A stretch of DNA of 64,000 nt from NCBI RefSeq assembly GCF_002261225.1, contig NZ_NEVM01000005.1, positions 1,798,001-1,862,000 on the forward strand. The letters are read 5' to 3'. The notes below the pieces were generated by a model that worked only from the letters and a program-made list of their open reading frames with translations, ran no database searches and was not told the origin of the DNA. This DNA is from Bordetella genomosp. 10 (GTDB lineage: Bacteria; Pseudomonadota; Gammaproteobacteria; Burkholderiales; Burkholderiaceae_B). The stretch's first letter is position 1. Every line of letters begins with the position of its first letter. Made by a program: the position numbers and the translations under genes. Shown here piece by piece: positions 44,513-53,494 of this stretch.

Positions 44513-45132
44513 TCTTACCTACTCCCTATTCGTGACCCACGGTCCTGGCCTCGCCTATTGCCGCCATCCATTATCTTGCCGCGCCGGATCGCGCAAATGA
44601 CGAAGCTGGCGCCGCGGCGCAGCAACGGCCGCGATTGTATTCCCCCATTTCGCTGCGATGCAACGCCCCTGCCATTTCGTATTCGTGCGTGTTCATATTC
44701 CTTACCGCGAGCTTTCTATTGAAGAGGCGCGTTGATTTCCAGGAGGACGCTACGCTGCTACTTGCATGCGCGAATCGCTTCATGTAGCATTTTTTCCAGA
44801 GATGGCATCCTCTTTAATCGCTGGGCCCCTCCCCGCTAATGATGTCTACCGTCTACGCATCGGATGCGTATAACCTCTACAAGGACGGTAGATCATATGT
44901 GGTCCATCTGCGAATATCCCATTCAACTGGCCGGCCCCTTCCCCGCATTTTCCTCGCGTGCCTTTCCTCGTCACGCGAGCGCCTCGCCGGCGCCAACCGA
45001 TATTGGCGCCAGGTGCGGCTGGCCTATCGGATATACGCCTGACGCGCCTCTCGCTCCGATGCCTCCTCCGCGCCATCGCCGCAAGCCAGATCAGCAATAG
45101 CCAGAGGCACTATCGCGAGCGCCGAGCGGCTC
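44513..45132. other. 620-base gap with nested hairpins but no gene
   Basis: No convincing reading frame. The notable structure is at 44845-44892. The remainder should hold the promoters of cfa (leftward) and of the former chaA gene (rightward). Confidence 0.45.
44845..44892. repeat. Nested inverted repeats in the cfa-chaA gap
   Basis: The outer arms TCTACCGTC (44845-44853) and GACGGTAGA (44884-44892) enclose the inner dyad TACGCATC-G-GATGCGTA (44854-44870), which is directly stacked on the outer 5' arm. A 13-base strand is left unpaired on the 3' side. It could be a protein-binding site or a structured leader. Confidence 0.55.
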
Positions 45133-45956
45133 ATGAACATGCACAGCGCGACGACCGCCTATCGCTTACCCCGATGGCCCGCCATCGCCACCGCCATTGC
45201 AGTGGCGGTGATCTCCGTCGCACGGCATGCCCGAATTCCTTCCATGGCGTTTCCGCTGGTGTTGGCGACCATCGTCGTCGCGGTCGTTGCAGCCGTCCAT
45301 CATGCGCAGTTGGTCGCGCAGCGGGTCGGGCCGATCCTCGGCACGTTGGTCCTGGCCTTGAGCGTGACCGTCGTCGAAGCAGGTTTTATCGTCTCGGTCT
45401 CCTGCATGCGATTAAATCGACGGCATGGCTGCACGAGTATGTCAACGCCGCCCGGGATGCCGCCGCGCTTACGGTCACTTCTGATAACGACAAGCCCACC
45501 CGAGTCATGGCGGTGCTCAGCCTGACATTGCTGGTGATAACCTTGTTGACCATCTTCTATGGCGGCGAAACCCTGGCGCCGATGATTGAGACGATAATGC
45601 GCGACGCCGAGCTGCCTTACTCGGGCGTAGGCGTAATCATCGCGATGATCGTTGCCCTGCCCGAGACGCTGACGACGGCACGAGCGGCGCATGCGGGCCA
45701 GGTTCAGGTCAGTTTCAATGTCGCCTTGGGCTCTGCCATGGCCAGCATCGGCCTGACGATTCCCGTGGTGGCGCTGGCCTCGACGATCCTCCACATCCCG
45801 CTCGCCCTTGGCCTGGGCCCGAAGGAAATGGTGCTGCTCGTGCTCACGACGGTGGTCGGGATCCTGACCGTGGTTTCCGGGCGCGCGTCCGTCTTGCGCG
45901 GATCACTCCACCTGACGATTTGCGCGGCCTATTTATTCCTCGCATTTGTCCCATAG
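45133..45956 (+). pseudogene. ChaA/CAX-type cation-proton antiporter with internal deletion and frameshift
   Basis: The N-terminal helices are in one frame (MNMHSATTAYRLPRW to LGTLVLALSVTVVEAGFIVSVS, up to about 45410). The C-terminal half is in another (from about 45400: STAWLHEYVNAARDAAALT, then LSLTLLVITLLTIFYGGETL, IIAMIVALPETLTTARAAHA, LGSAMASIGLTIPVVALAST). The full antiporter has about 360 residues and two EGxA-like cation motifs. Here the segment after TVVEAGFIVS, about 100 residues, is missing. So both ends are well preserved but the protein is broken. Confidence 0.75.
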
Positions 45957-46016
45957 CATGGCGCGGCGCTCTCCGGACCGTGGGCCAGCGGCGGGATTGA
46001 CGTAACTGGATGAACC

Positions 46017-46838
46017 ATGACTACAAGACTGCTTGCCATCACTGCCGAGGCATTGACCACGACGGCCTGTCTGGACGCTGCCTATGCGGCGGCATCGGTG
46101 CTCGATGATGCCGAGATCGAGGCGCTGCACGTGGTTGTCGACCCACTGCAACTGATCGGCACCGCCGATGAAATCGCCCTGCAACAGGCCAGGATTCCCA
46201 ATGAGGGTTCGGCACAGGAACGAGAGACCGCGGTATGGAACGCGTATGACCGCTGGCGGTCCAGGCACCCGGATATCACGATGCCGGTGTCGTGGAAAAC
46301 GCTCGTGGGCGCCGAGGAGGATGGCGTCCAGTGGGAGGGAGCATCCTTCGACCTGCTGGTGATCGCGCGCCCACGCAATCTGGATGGACAAAATGCCTTG
46401 CATGCCGCCATTTACCATACCAGGCGCCCGCTGCTATTCGTCCCCGGGACTTGGCGCGCGAACGACGCACCGCCCTTTGGCCGCCATATCTGCATCGCCT
46501 GGCGCAATACCGCATCATGCGAACGCGCCGTCGCGGGCGCCATGCCCTGGCTGCGGCGCGCCGGCCAGATCACGTTGTTGACGATCGGCGTTGGAACCCA
46601 TGGCGTCGGCGGACTCAAGGAACGTCTATCCGGCGAAGGCCTGCCGGCCCAGGTCTTCCAGGTCGAGTCCGAGGCGGCGCATCCTGGCGAGCAAATCCTC
46701 AACGAAGCCTACGGCTTGGGCGCGGACCTGCTCGTCATGGGAGCCTATCGGCATAACTGGCTGTTCGAGCTGCTCGTGCACAGCACAACGCGGCAAGTGC
46801 TCGCCAAGGCCGACCTGCCGCTACTGATGTCGCATTAG
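46017..46838 (+). CDS. UspA-family universal stress protein
   Basis: 273 residues, so a tandem type with a degenerate N-terminal Usp-like half and a better C-terminal half. The C-terminal signature LLVMGAYRHNWLFELLVHSTTRQVLAKADLPLL follows the typical GADLLVMGAY strand. The G-2x-G-9x-G(S/T) ATP motif is altered (GAYRHNW in place of GxxGxS), so nucleotide binding is doubtful. Its last 18 bases overlap the end of the convergent amidohydrolase gene. Confidence 0.85.
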   Translation: MTTRLLAITAEALTTTACLDAAYAAASVLDDAEIEALHVVVDPLQLIGTADEIALQQARIPNEGSAQERETAVWNAYDRWRSRHPDITMPVSWKTLVGAEEDGVQWEGASFDLLVIARPRNLDGQNALHAAIYHTRRPLLFVPGTWRANDAPPFGRHICIAWRNTASCERAVAGAMPWLRRAGQITLLTIGVGTHGVGGLKERLSGEGLPAQVFQVESEAAHPGEQILNEAYGLGADLLVMGAYRHNWLFELLVHSTTRQVLAKADLPLLMSH

Positions 46839-48029
46839 GCCATCGCGCGCCACGACTTGCCCGCCCGCCACCACCAGCCGCCGCACCGGACGCGCGACCA
46901 CGGCTTCGGCTACGCCGTGGGCGTCGACCAGCACCAGGTCGGCACGGCAGCCGGGCTGCAGGCCGTAGTCGGCGAAGCCGCAGCCGCGGGCGCCGGATTC
47001 GGTCACGCAGTCCAGCGCGACGGCGAGTTCATCGTCGCGGCGCAGGTTGTAGCGCAGGCCGATGAGCATGGCGCGCTCGAGCATGTCCGGCACGCCATAG
47101 GGCGTCCAGGTGTCGCGAATACCGTCGTTGCCGCCCACGACGACGACGCCGGCGTCCCGGCAGGCCATGAGCGGCGGCACCGGGCGCGAAGCCGGCGCGC
47201 TGGTGATCAGCACCACGCCCAGCCTGGCCATGCGCGCCAGCAACGCGTCGCGTTCGGGCTGCGTCACCTCTCCCAGGCAGAAACCGTGGCTGATCGCCAC
47301 GCGGCCTTGCAGGCCGTGCGCTTCGGCGCGATCCAGGATCAAACCCAGCGAAAAGGCGCCCATGGCGCCGGGCTCGTGCAAGTGAATGTCGATGGGCGAC
47401 GCGTGGCGCTCGGCGATGCCGAACAATACGTCGAGCGAGCGCACCGGATCGCCGTCGATCGCACAGGGGTCCAGGCCGCCGAGCACGTCGGCCCCGGCGG
47501 CCATGGACCGGTCCAGCAACTCGGCCGTCCCGGGACGCCCCAGCAGGCCGGATTGCGGAAAGGCCACGACCTGGATCTGCTGCACGTCCTGCAAGGCGGA
47601 GCGGGTGCGCAGCACGCCTTCCAGGTGCCGCAGGCCGGCCTGGGTATCCACGTCCACATGCGTGCGCAGCCGCGTCGTGCCGTTCGCCAGGAACGCGCGG
47701 GCCAGCGCCAGCGACTGCGCGCCCGCGTCATGCCCACTTGCTTCGCGGAAAGCGCGCTCGTTGTCGATCTTGTCGATCAGTTGGGGGCCCACGTCGTTGC
47801 GGTACCAATCCAGGCCCCACATCGTCTTGTCCAGATGCGTGTGGCCTTCGACCAGGCCCGGCAGCAGCAGTGCGCCGTCCCCCTCTTCCACCCGGGCCGA
47901 CGGTGAAGCGCCGAGATTCGCGCCCACGGCCGCGATGCGGCCTTCGCGCACCAGCACGTCCACGGGATCCCCTCCTAGCGGACGGACGTTGCGGACCAGC
48001 AGTTCGGGACCAGACGATACGGAAACCAT
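46821..48029 (-). CDS. Amidohydrolase, cytosine-deaminase-like
   Basis: 402 residues with GGAG before the ATG. Metal ligands follow the CodA pattern: EGHTHLDKTMW near residue 62, DIHLHEPG near 214, AISHGFCLG near 245, and Asp in VVVGGNDGIRD near 310. The C-terminal part (GCRADLVLVDAHGVAEAV) belongs to the small composite beta domain. Likely a deaminase or amidase for a nucleobase-like or cyclic ureide compound. It is the last gene of the operon with the symporter, which presumably imports its substrate. Confidence 0.85.
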   Translation of the reverse strand: MVSVSSGPELLVRNVRPLGGDPVDVLVREGRIAAVGANLGASPSARVEEGDGALLLPGLVEGHTHLDKTMWGLDWYRNDVGPQLIDKIDNERAFREASGHDAGAQSLALARAFLANGTTRLRTHVDVDTQAGLRHLEGVLRTRSALQDVQQIQVVAFPQSGLLGRPGTAELLDRSMAAGADVLGGLDPCAIDGDPVRSLDVLFGIAERHASPIDIHLHEPGAMGAFSLGLILDRAEAHGLQGRVAISHGFCLGEVTQPERDALLARMARLGVVLITSAPASRPVPPLMACRDAGVVVVGGNDGIRDTWTPYGVPDMLERAMLIGLRYNLRRDDELAVALDCVTESGARGCGFADYGLQPGCRADLVLVDAHGVAEAVVARPVRRLVVAGGQVVARDGLMRHQ

Positions 48030-48056
48030 GATGAAACTCCAGAAACCTTGCGTGGC

Positions 48057-49535
48057 TCAGGCTGCGGCGGGGACCCGCTCCGAGCGGGTCCAGGAACGCG
48101 GACCCGCCAGCGCCACCAGCGTGAAGACGACCGCATTGGCGGCCAGGGCCACCAAACCGACGTTGATGGATTTGACCATGATCGAGGCGTGCGGAAAAAG
48201 TTGCGCAAGGCTGACGCCGCCCAAGGTGTTGAGGCCGACGATCAGGCCGCCCACCACGATGCCCGCGATCGCGGCCTGCTTGCTGCCGAAGGGGTTCGGC
48301 CGCAAGCTGAACAGCAGCGAAGGCAGAAGCTGCGTCAGCAGGCTGGAAGCAAAGATGGCGACCGACACGATGGTGCTGCCGCCGCGCAGCACGAAGTACA
48401 CGGCCACCAATGCGAACAGCGGCAAGGCGATGCGCGCGGCGCCCGCCACCTGGCGATCCGTCGCCTGCGGCGCGAAACCTTCCTTGTAGACGTTCCTGCC
48501 GATGATGGTGGAAGCGGTGAGAAGAATCATCGAGCCCGGCACCAGCGCCGTCAGCACGCCGGCGCCGCCTATGACGCCGACGAACCAGGGATCGAAAGTG
48601 ATCTTGACCAGATGGAAAAGCGCCAGGTCGACGTCGGCGCCCTTGAGCCCCGGCACCTTGAGGATGGCCACGAAGCCCGCCAGGAACAGGAGCGCGATGA
48701 CGATGGTGTAAAGCGGCATCAGGATGGTGTTGCGCCGCACGGCCTGCGCGCTTTTGGCCGTGAATACCGAGGTCAGGTTGAATGGATACAGGTAATAGCC
48801 CAGCGCCGTCAGCAGGATGGTGCTGTTGTACCAGGTAAGGTTCAAGCCTTCCTTCGGAAAGCTGAAGTAATCCGGATACTGGGCGTGGATGGCCTGGAAC
48901 ATCGGCGCGATGCCGCCGTAGTAATGCCAGGGCAGGTAGAAACCCAGGAAAACGGCCAGCCCCAGGACCAGGATGTCCTTGACCACCGCGATGTTGGCCG
49001 AACCGTGAATGCCGGAGAACAGCAGGTAGCCGACCATGACGGCCACGCCGATCCAGATGGAAACGCTGGGCGCGATGCCGCCGTAGGACGCCTCGGAAAC
49101 GATGATGCCCAGCCCGCGCAACTGAATGGTCAGCAACGCCACCATGCCCGCCAGCGCCACCACGGACACCACGACGCTCAGCGCCCGGCTCTGGTATTTG
49201 TGGGCATAGAAGTCGGAGAACGAAACCAGCTTGTGCGCCGAGGCGTAGCGCCACACGGCCGGCAGCATCCAGAACGCGATGACGAAACCCACGCAGCCGT
49301 AGGCCAGGATGTAGAAGGTCGGCGCGCCCTTGCTGTAGGCCCAGCCGCTGGCGCCCAGGAAGGTGAAGGTGGAGAAGGCCTCGCCGGCCATCAGCAGGAA
49401 CACCATGATCGTGCCCAGGCCGCGGCCGCCCAGCGCCCACTGCTCCAGGCTCATCTTGCGCCCGCGCCGGGCAAGAATCGCGAGAATCACCGCGAGGACC
49501 AGGAACGCGGCAATGACCGGCAGCGCGGCGTTCAT
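48057..49535 (-). CDS. Sodium:solute symporter (SSS family)
   Basis: 492 residues from the ATG at 49535, which overlaps the stop of the small upstream gene (ATGA) and has GGGAGG in front. About 13 hydrophobic helices. Family landmarks are GGRGLGTIMVFLLMAGEAFSTFTFLGASGWAYSKG and LVPGSMILLTASTIIGRNVYK. With the DUF3311 protein before it and the amidohydrolase after it, it should import a nucleobase-like or organic-acid substrate with sodium. Confidence 0.9.
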   Translation of the reverse strand: MNAALPVIAAFLVLAVILAILARRGRKMSLEQWALGGRGLGTIMVFLLMAGEAFSTFTFLGASGWAYSKGAPTFYILAYGCVGFVIAFWMLPAVWRYASAHKLVSFSDFYAHKYQSRALSVVVSVVALAGMVALLTIQLRGLGIIVSEASYGGIAPSVSIWIGVAVMVGYLLFSGIHGSANIAVVKDILVLGLAVFLGFYLPWHYYGGIAPMFQAIHAQYPDYFSFPKEGLNLTWYNSTILLTALGYYLYPFNLTSVFTAKSAQAVRRNTILMPLYTIVIALLFLAGFVAILKVPGLKGADVDLALFHLVKITFDPWFVGVIGGAGVLTALVPGSMILLTASTIIGRNVYKEGFAPQATDRQVAGAARIALPLFALVAVYFVLRGGSTIVSVAIFASSLLTQLLPSLLFSLRPNPFGSKQAAIAGIVVGGLIVGLNTLGGVSLAQLFPHASIMVKSINVGLVALAANAVVFTLVALAGPRSWTRSERVPAAA

Positions 49536-49741
49536 CGTCCACCTCCCTGCTCGCCGCCCGCCGCCAGCGGATGCCGGCGGTCGATGAAGGCCAGGATCAG
49601 CGCGGTCAACACCATCCACACGACGTTCCAGAAGAGCAGGAAGGGAACGCCAAGCACGAAGGTCGGCGCCACGCCCGTGAGCCATCCCCCGCCAAAGAAA
49701 GCAAGGACCGGCAGCGCGGCCAGCCAGTAAACGGGTTTCAT
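49532..49741 (-). CDS. DUF3311-type small membrane protein
   Basis: 69 residues with two hydrophobic helices (about 5-22 and 25-52; FVLGVPFLLFWNVVWMVLTALIL) and an FIDRR end. DUF3311 proteins are regularly encoded in front of SSS symporters and are thought to assist them. The stop overlaps the symporter start by four bases, so the two are made together. Confidence 0.82.
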   Translation of the reverse strand: MKPVYWLAALPVLAFFGGGWLTGVAPTFVLGVPFLLFWNVVWMVLTALILAFIDRRHPLAAGGEQGGGR

Positions 49742-49767
49742 GCAAGGCCCCTTGAGATGAAATATAG

Positions 49768-49793
49768 TTGACCAAAAATAGGTATTTGGTTAA
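49768..49793. promoter_or_regulatory. GntR-type operator between symporter operon and gntR
   Basis: TTGACCAAAAATA and GGTATTTGGTTAA face each other as an imperfect inverted repeat (outer arms TTGACCAAA against TTTGGTTAA, one mismatch). It lies 27 bases before the DUF3311 gene in the divergent gap, where a FadR-type GntR protein would block transcription. Confidence 0.65.
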
Positions 49794-49923
49794 CCATTTT
49801 AGATAAGCATGGTTCCCGGGACTGCCCGTGTAAACCCGAATGAAGACGGCATCCGTCCCAGTCCGGTCCCCTCGCAAGGTATCCCGCGGTAACATCAACG
49901 GCCGTTGAACCGATCCTCCTTTC

Positions 49924-50661
49924 ATGCAGGCTTCCCCTCCCCGCCGTAACGCCGCCCGCCGCGCCGCGCCGCAAGACCCGCCTTCGAGCAACGAGGCGGA
50001 GGAGCGCGTCTATGCCGCCATTTCCAGCGCGCTGCTGAGCGGACGGCTGCGCCCCGGCACACCGCTGCGCGAGCGCGCGCTGGCCGAGGCGCTGGGCTGC
50101 ACGCGCGGCGCCTTGCGCAAGGTGCTGGCCCGCCTGGGAGCGGAAAAAAGGCTGGTGCTGGAACACAACCGGGGCGCCTTCGTGCCCAGCCCCACCGCCG
50201 ACGACATGCGCGACGTCTACCGCGCCCGGCGCATCATCGAGGCCGGGCTCGTCGCCACGCTGTTCGGCCGGCTCACGGACGAACAGACGGCCGCCTTGCG
50301 CCGCCACGTGCAGGCCGAACATAAGGCGTCCAGGGAAGGCCGCCGCGAGGATTCGGTGCGGCTGGCCGGCGAATTCCATCTGCTGCTGGCGCAGATGGCG
50401 GGCAGCGAGGAGCTGCTGGAATACACCCGCCAGCTCGTCGCCAACACCGAGTTGTACAAGGCCCTGTTCGACAGCGCGGCCGCCTCCCTCTGCGCGCCCA
50501 CCGAACACGAGCAGATCATCGATGCGCTCACCGGCGGCACCTTGCGCCGGGCCTTGGACAAGTCCCTGGCGCACCTGGATCACCTGGAACAGCGCGTCAT
50601 CGCCGGCGCCCGCGCGGAGCAGCCCGTGGAATTGGCGGATATTTTCCAGCGGATCTCGTAG
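49924..50661 (+). CDS. GntR-family (FadR/FCD type) transcriptional regulator
   Basis: 245 residues. The winged helix spans about 25-90 (ERVYAAISSALLSGRLRPGTPLRERALAEALG, then TRGALRKVLARLGAEKRL). The FCD ligand domain spans about 100-225, with AGEFHLLLAQMAGSEELLEY carrying the metal His pattern. The first 20 residues are Ala/Arg-rich. It is divergent from the symporter/amidohydrolase operon and probably represses it until the substrate arrives. Confidence 0.9.
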   Translation: MQASPPRRNAARRAAPQDPPSSNEAEERVYAAISSALLSGRLRPGTPLRERALAEALGCTRGALRKVLARLGAEKRLVLEHNRGAFVPSPTADDMRDVYRARRIIEAGLVATLFGRLTDEQTAALRRHVQAEHKASREGRREDSVRLAGEFHLLLAQMAGSEELLEYTRQLVANTELYKALFDSAAASLCAPTEHEQIIDALTGGTLRRALDKSLAHLDHLEQRVIAGARAEQPVELADIFQRIS

Positions 50662-50897
50662 CCCGTTTTTGTCGCCTGTTTTTGTCGCCTATAAGCATCG
50701 AATCCGCCCCCACGGACAGAATCCGATGCGCCACCCGGCCGACCGCCCACCGGCGGCAGGCCTCCCCGATAAGGCCCTTATTGCCACGCCCGGCGGAACG
50801 GTTCATGATGCTGCGACGCATTACCACATCTCGTTACCGAGAGTGCAGTTTCCGCATTGCCAGCCGAACCCGGGTTCGGCACTCGCCGGAGATACGC

Positions 50898-52010
50898 ATG
50901 CCCCAGCCCGCACCTGCCACCCCCGCTTCCATTGCAGGCAACGCGCTCGATCTGGCGCTCGATGCGACCTACTGGAATCCGCTGCTGGAGAATCTCGCCG
51001 ACTCCCTGCGGGGCGAGCACACCATCCTGATGCTGCGTGACGACCGCCCCGAAAACGGCGGCCTGACCGCCAGCGCCCGCCTGGCCTCCGACCATTTCCA
51101 GGCCTTCCTCGATCCCTCCCGGGCGCAGGAAATGGCGTCGATCAGCAGCCGGCTGGAAACGGACCGGGCAGTCAACTGGTCGCAGTTGATTTCGGAAAAC
51201 GAATTCGAGCGCACCCCTTTCTACAACGAAGTGGTGCGGCCGGCCAACGGCTTCCACGCGGCGGTGATCCGGCATCGCCGGCCGGGATGGTCGAGCTTTC
51301 TCGCGGTCTGCCGTCCCCGCGGGCGCGGCGCGTTCGATTCGGCAAGCATCGCGCGCATGCAGGCCATGTCGGACGCCGTCACCATGAGCCTGGACCTGTA
51401 CTGGCGTTTCTCCGCCGCGCGCACCAAGTCCGCCATGCTGGAGCGCATACTGGACCAGCTCGAAGATGGGGTCCTGCTCACCGACGCAAACGGAGCGCCG
51501 CTCCATGCCAACACCAGCGCGCTGCGCATTCTCGCGCAGCGAGACGGGCTTGCGCTGGGACGGTCGGGTCTGGTCGCGACCGCGGCGCCGTCCGCGCAGG
51601 CACTGAGCGACGCCATCGCGGCGGCGAGCCGGCCGGACACGCACGCCGAGCAGCGCCTGCGGATTTCCCGGCCATCGCGCCTGCCCATGCTGCTCACGCT
51701 TTATCCCATTCAGCATGCAGGCATGGAAATCGCCGGCGTGGGCAAGCCGGCCATCGCGATCTTCATCCACAATCCCGAAGCGCCCCGCGTCATCGACCAG
51801 AAGGCCGTCGCCGGCGCATTCTCCCTGACGGCGAGGGAGAGCGAGATAGCCTGCCACGTCGGCAGCGGCTGCTCCATCGACGCCATCGCCGCGATGCTGG
51901 GCCTGCAACGCAGCACGGTTCGTTCGCACCTGATCCAGATCTTCGGCAAGACGCAGACCCACAGCCAGGCGCAATTGGCGGCGTTGATGAACAGCTTCAT
52001 CAGGCCGTAG
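50898..52010 (+). CDS. LuxR-type transcriptional regulator
   Basis: 370 residues from the ATG at 50898, preceded by GGAG; the frame is open further upstream but without support. The N-terminal half is an unrecognised sensor with PAS-like spacing (about 180-290, including LEDGVLLTDANGAPLHANTSAL). The C-terminal LuxR helix-turn-helix is at about 310-365 (FSLTARESEIACHVGSGCSI, then DAIAAMLGLQRSTVRSHLIQIFGKT). No autoinducer domain is evident. The target is unknown; the membrane and secreted-protein genes downstream on the same strand are candidates. Confidence 0.82.
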   Translation: MPQPAPATPASIAGNALDLALDATYWNPLLENLADSLRGEHTILMLRDDRPENGGLTASARLASDHFQAFLDPSRAQEMASISSRLETDRAVNWSQLISENEFERTPFYNEVVRPANGFHAAVIRHRRPGWSSFLAVCRPRGRGAFDSASIARMQAMSDAVTMSLDLYWRFSAARTKSAMLERILDQLEDGVLLTDANGAPLHANTSALRILAQRDGLALGRSGLVATAAPSAQALSDAIAAASRPDTHAEQRLRISRPSRLPMLLTLYPIQHAGMEIAGVGKPAIAIFIHNPEAPRVIDQKAVAGAFSLTARESEIACHVGSGCSIDAIAAMLGLQRSTVRSHLIQIFGKTQTHSQAQLAALMNSFIRP

Positions 52011-52247
52011 CCGTCCGGGATTTCGGCAAGGCCGCGCAATGTGCGCCTTCCCACCATTTGGTGGATGCCGACCCAACGAAGTTTGGAAAGAATAATCCGG
52101 ACGACGCCGAAGCACGCGACATTCCTGCCTCATGAGACGCCTGGCCTGACCCGGTCGCGGAGGACTGCCGGGCGCCGTCACCCTCTGCCTCGCCAGGACA
52201 CGTCTTGCCGGGCGCAATGATTTCGACGGAACAGAGGCACCTACTCC

Positions 52248-52685
52248 ATGATGAACGATCGATTTTTTGCCGCCGGGCCGCTCCCAAGGCAAGAAGCCCC
52301 CTTGGGGGGCAGCAAGCCGCGCGGCGTGGGGGCATTTTCCGAGCACCAGGCGGAGACCGTCGCCGCCGTTCCCATGACGCCGGCGACAGCCACGCGCGGC
52401 ATCTATAGGAGATGCCTGTCCAGGCTGACCAATTTCTTCGGCGCCATCAGGGTCGTCACTTACGTTCCGACGATACTTGCCCTCTGCGAAAGCGGGAATT
52501 CCAGTCAATACAGCATCGCCACATGGCTGCTATGGATCGCGGCCAATGTCACGATGACCGTCAGCTTGTGGGAGCAGAACGACCGCAAGCCGAACAACCT
52601 GATCGTGATCAATCTATTCAACACCATGATGTGCCTGATAACGATCGGGTTCATTGCGTATTTCAGGCTCCCTGGCAAGGTCTGA
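52248..52685 (+). CDS. Small three-helix membrane protein (PQ-loop/SemiSWEET-like)
   Basis: 145 residues from the ATG at 52248, or 103 from an ATG at 52374. The first 40 residues (PLPRQEAPLGGSKPRGVG and around) are translated from an extragenic repeat, so the later start may be correct, although it lacks a ribosome site. Three helices follow: about 64-84 (FFGAIRVVTYVPTILALC), 90-110 (SIATWLLWIAANVTMTVSLW) and 117-138. Three helices with Pro in the first resemble half-transporters of the PQ-loop group. The assignment is tentative. Confidence 0.6.
   Translation: MMNDRFFAAGPLPRQEAPLGGSKPRGVGAFSEHQAETVAAVPMTPATATRGIYRRCLSRLTNFFGAIRVVTYVPTILALCESGNSSQYSIATWLLWIAANVTMTVSLWEQNDRKPNNLIVINLFNTMMCLITIGFIAYFRLPGKV
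52274..52336. repeat. Bordetella-type extragenic repeat
   Basis: The segment has the form CCCAAGGCAAGAAGCCCCCT followed by TGGGGGGCAGCAAGCCGCGC, a CAAGG/CCTTG-type hairpin core and CGCGCGGCGTGGGGGC tail. I recall similar intergenic elements in Bordetella and Achromobacter genomes. No second copy was noticed in this window. It lies inside the 5' end of the small membrane-protein frame. Confidence 0.45.
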
Positions 52686-52724
52686 ATGAACGTCATCGCC
52701 GCTCCTACCCAACGAGGTGTCGCC

Positions 52725-53429
52725 ATGCCAAGAAAGTTCCGCGGTTACGAACGTCTGGTGATATTTGTCCTGGCCTTGCTGTGCCTGATAGCCACGCCGG
52801 CGATCGGCCAGGTGTTCACGCAACCCATCCATGGCCTCACCGGTCACGGCAAGCAGTTCCGCATACAGTGCCAGGGCGGCGCCTGGGTCAATGGCATCAC
52901 GATCCACAGCGGCGGCTGGGTCGACCAGCTCACGGCCCACTGCGCCGCCTTTCCCACCGGCAATCTCGACGAGGCGTCGTTCCGGCTGTCACGGAAGGTG
53001 CCCGATACGGCCAAGGCGGGAGGCAACGGCGGTTCCGAGGAAAAGACCTTCACCTGCCCCAACGACGGCTATGTCTCGGGCATCAAATACGGCTTCACCC
53101 GCAACGGCAACCAGCCGCAGTACCTGGACTATGTCGAGGTCAAATGCAGCACGCTGGACGACCATCCCGCCATCACGACAAGCTGCCTGTCGGCCGGAGA
53201 CGGATGCTGGGACAAACATCCCACGCCGGGATCGTATAACGGCTACGGCCTGTCGTTTACCTCCAATTGCTCGGATCGCCCGCCCAATTCGCCCCCGAGT
53301 TTTGTCGTAGCAAGCGGCGTGGTCGGCTTTATCGGATGGGAAGGATCCTATGTCGACTCCCTGGGCATCGTTTGCGGGAGGCTGCCGGACAAACCGGTGA
53401 AGGCGGGGGCTGGGCACAATATCAAATAA
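52725..53429 (+). CDS. Secreted, Cys-rich lectin-like protein (jacalin/beta-prism resemblance)
   Basis: 234 residues from the ATG at 52725, preceded by GAGG. A signal peptide is clear (about 1-28; LVIFVLALLCLIATPAIGQ). The mature part contains repeated Gly-rich strands: GGAWVNGITIHSGGWVDQL, DGYVSGIKYGFTRNG and GFIGWEGSYVDSLGIVCG. The last is much like the closing strands of jacalin-type lectins (G.SG.YID.LG). About eight Cys suggest disulfides after export. It probably binds carbohydrate on the outside of the cell; no experimental relative is known to me. Confidence 0.65.
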   Translation: MPRKFRGYERLVIFVLALLCLIATPAIGQVFTQPIHGLTGHGKQFRIQCQGGAWVNGITIHSGGWVDQLTAHCAAFPTGNLDEASFRLSRKVPDTAKAGGNGGSEEKTFTCPNDGYVSGIKYGFTRNGNQPQYLDYVEVKCSTLDDHPAITTSCLSAGDGCWDKHPTPGSYNGYGLSFTSNCSDRPPNSPPSFVVASGVVGFIGWEGSYVDSLGIVCGRLPDKPVKAGAGHNIK

Positions 53430-53448
53430 GGTCGTGCCGGCGCTGCCG

Positions 53449-53471
53449 CCGGCCCCACTGGCGGGCCGGCT
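53449..53471. terminator. GC-rich hairpin between convergent genes
   Basis: GCCGGCCC (53449-53456) and GGGCCGGC (53464-53471) form an eight-pair stem with a seven-base loop, between the lectin-like gene and the converging IclR gene. No T run, so termination is only suggested by position. Confidence 0.4.
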
Positions 53472-53494
53472 TGCCACTTACGGCGGGCGGACGA

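Noticed and set aside
44845..44892. yybP-ykoY manganese riboswitch before chaA
   Set aside because: The characteristic conserved loops of that riboswitch were not found in the gap.
48048..49730. 560-codon plus-strand frame opposite the symporter
   Set aside because: His/Asp/Gln/Arg-rich antisense shadow without motifs.
49536..49991. 150-residue N-terminal extension of the symporter
   Set aside because: It overlaps the DUF3311 gene and the promoter region in another frame; the ATG at 49535 is coupled to DUF3311 by ATGA.
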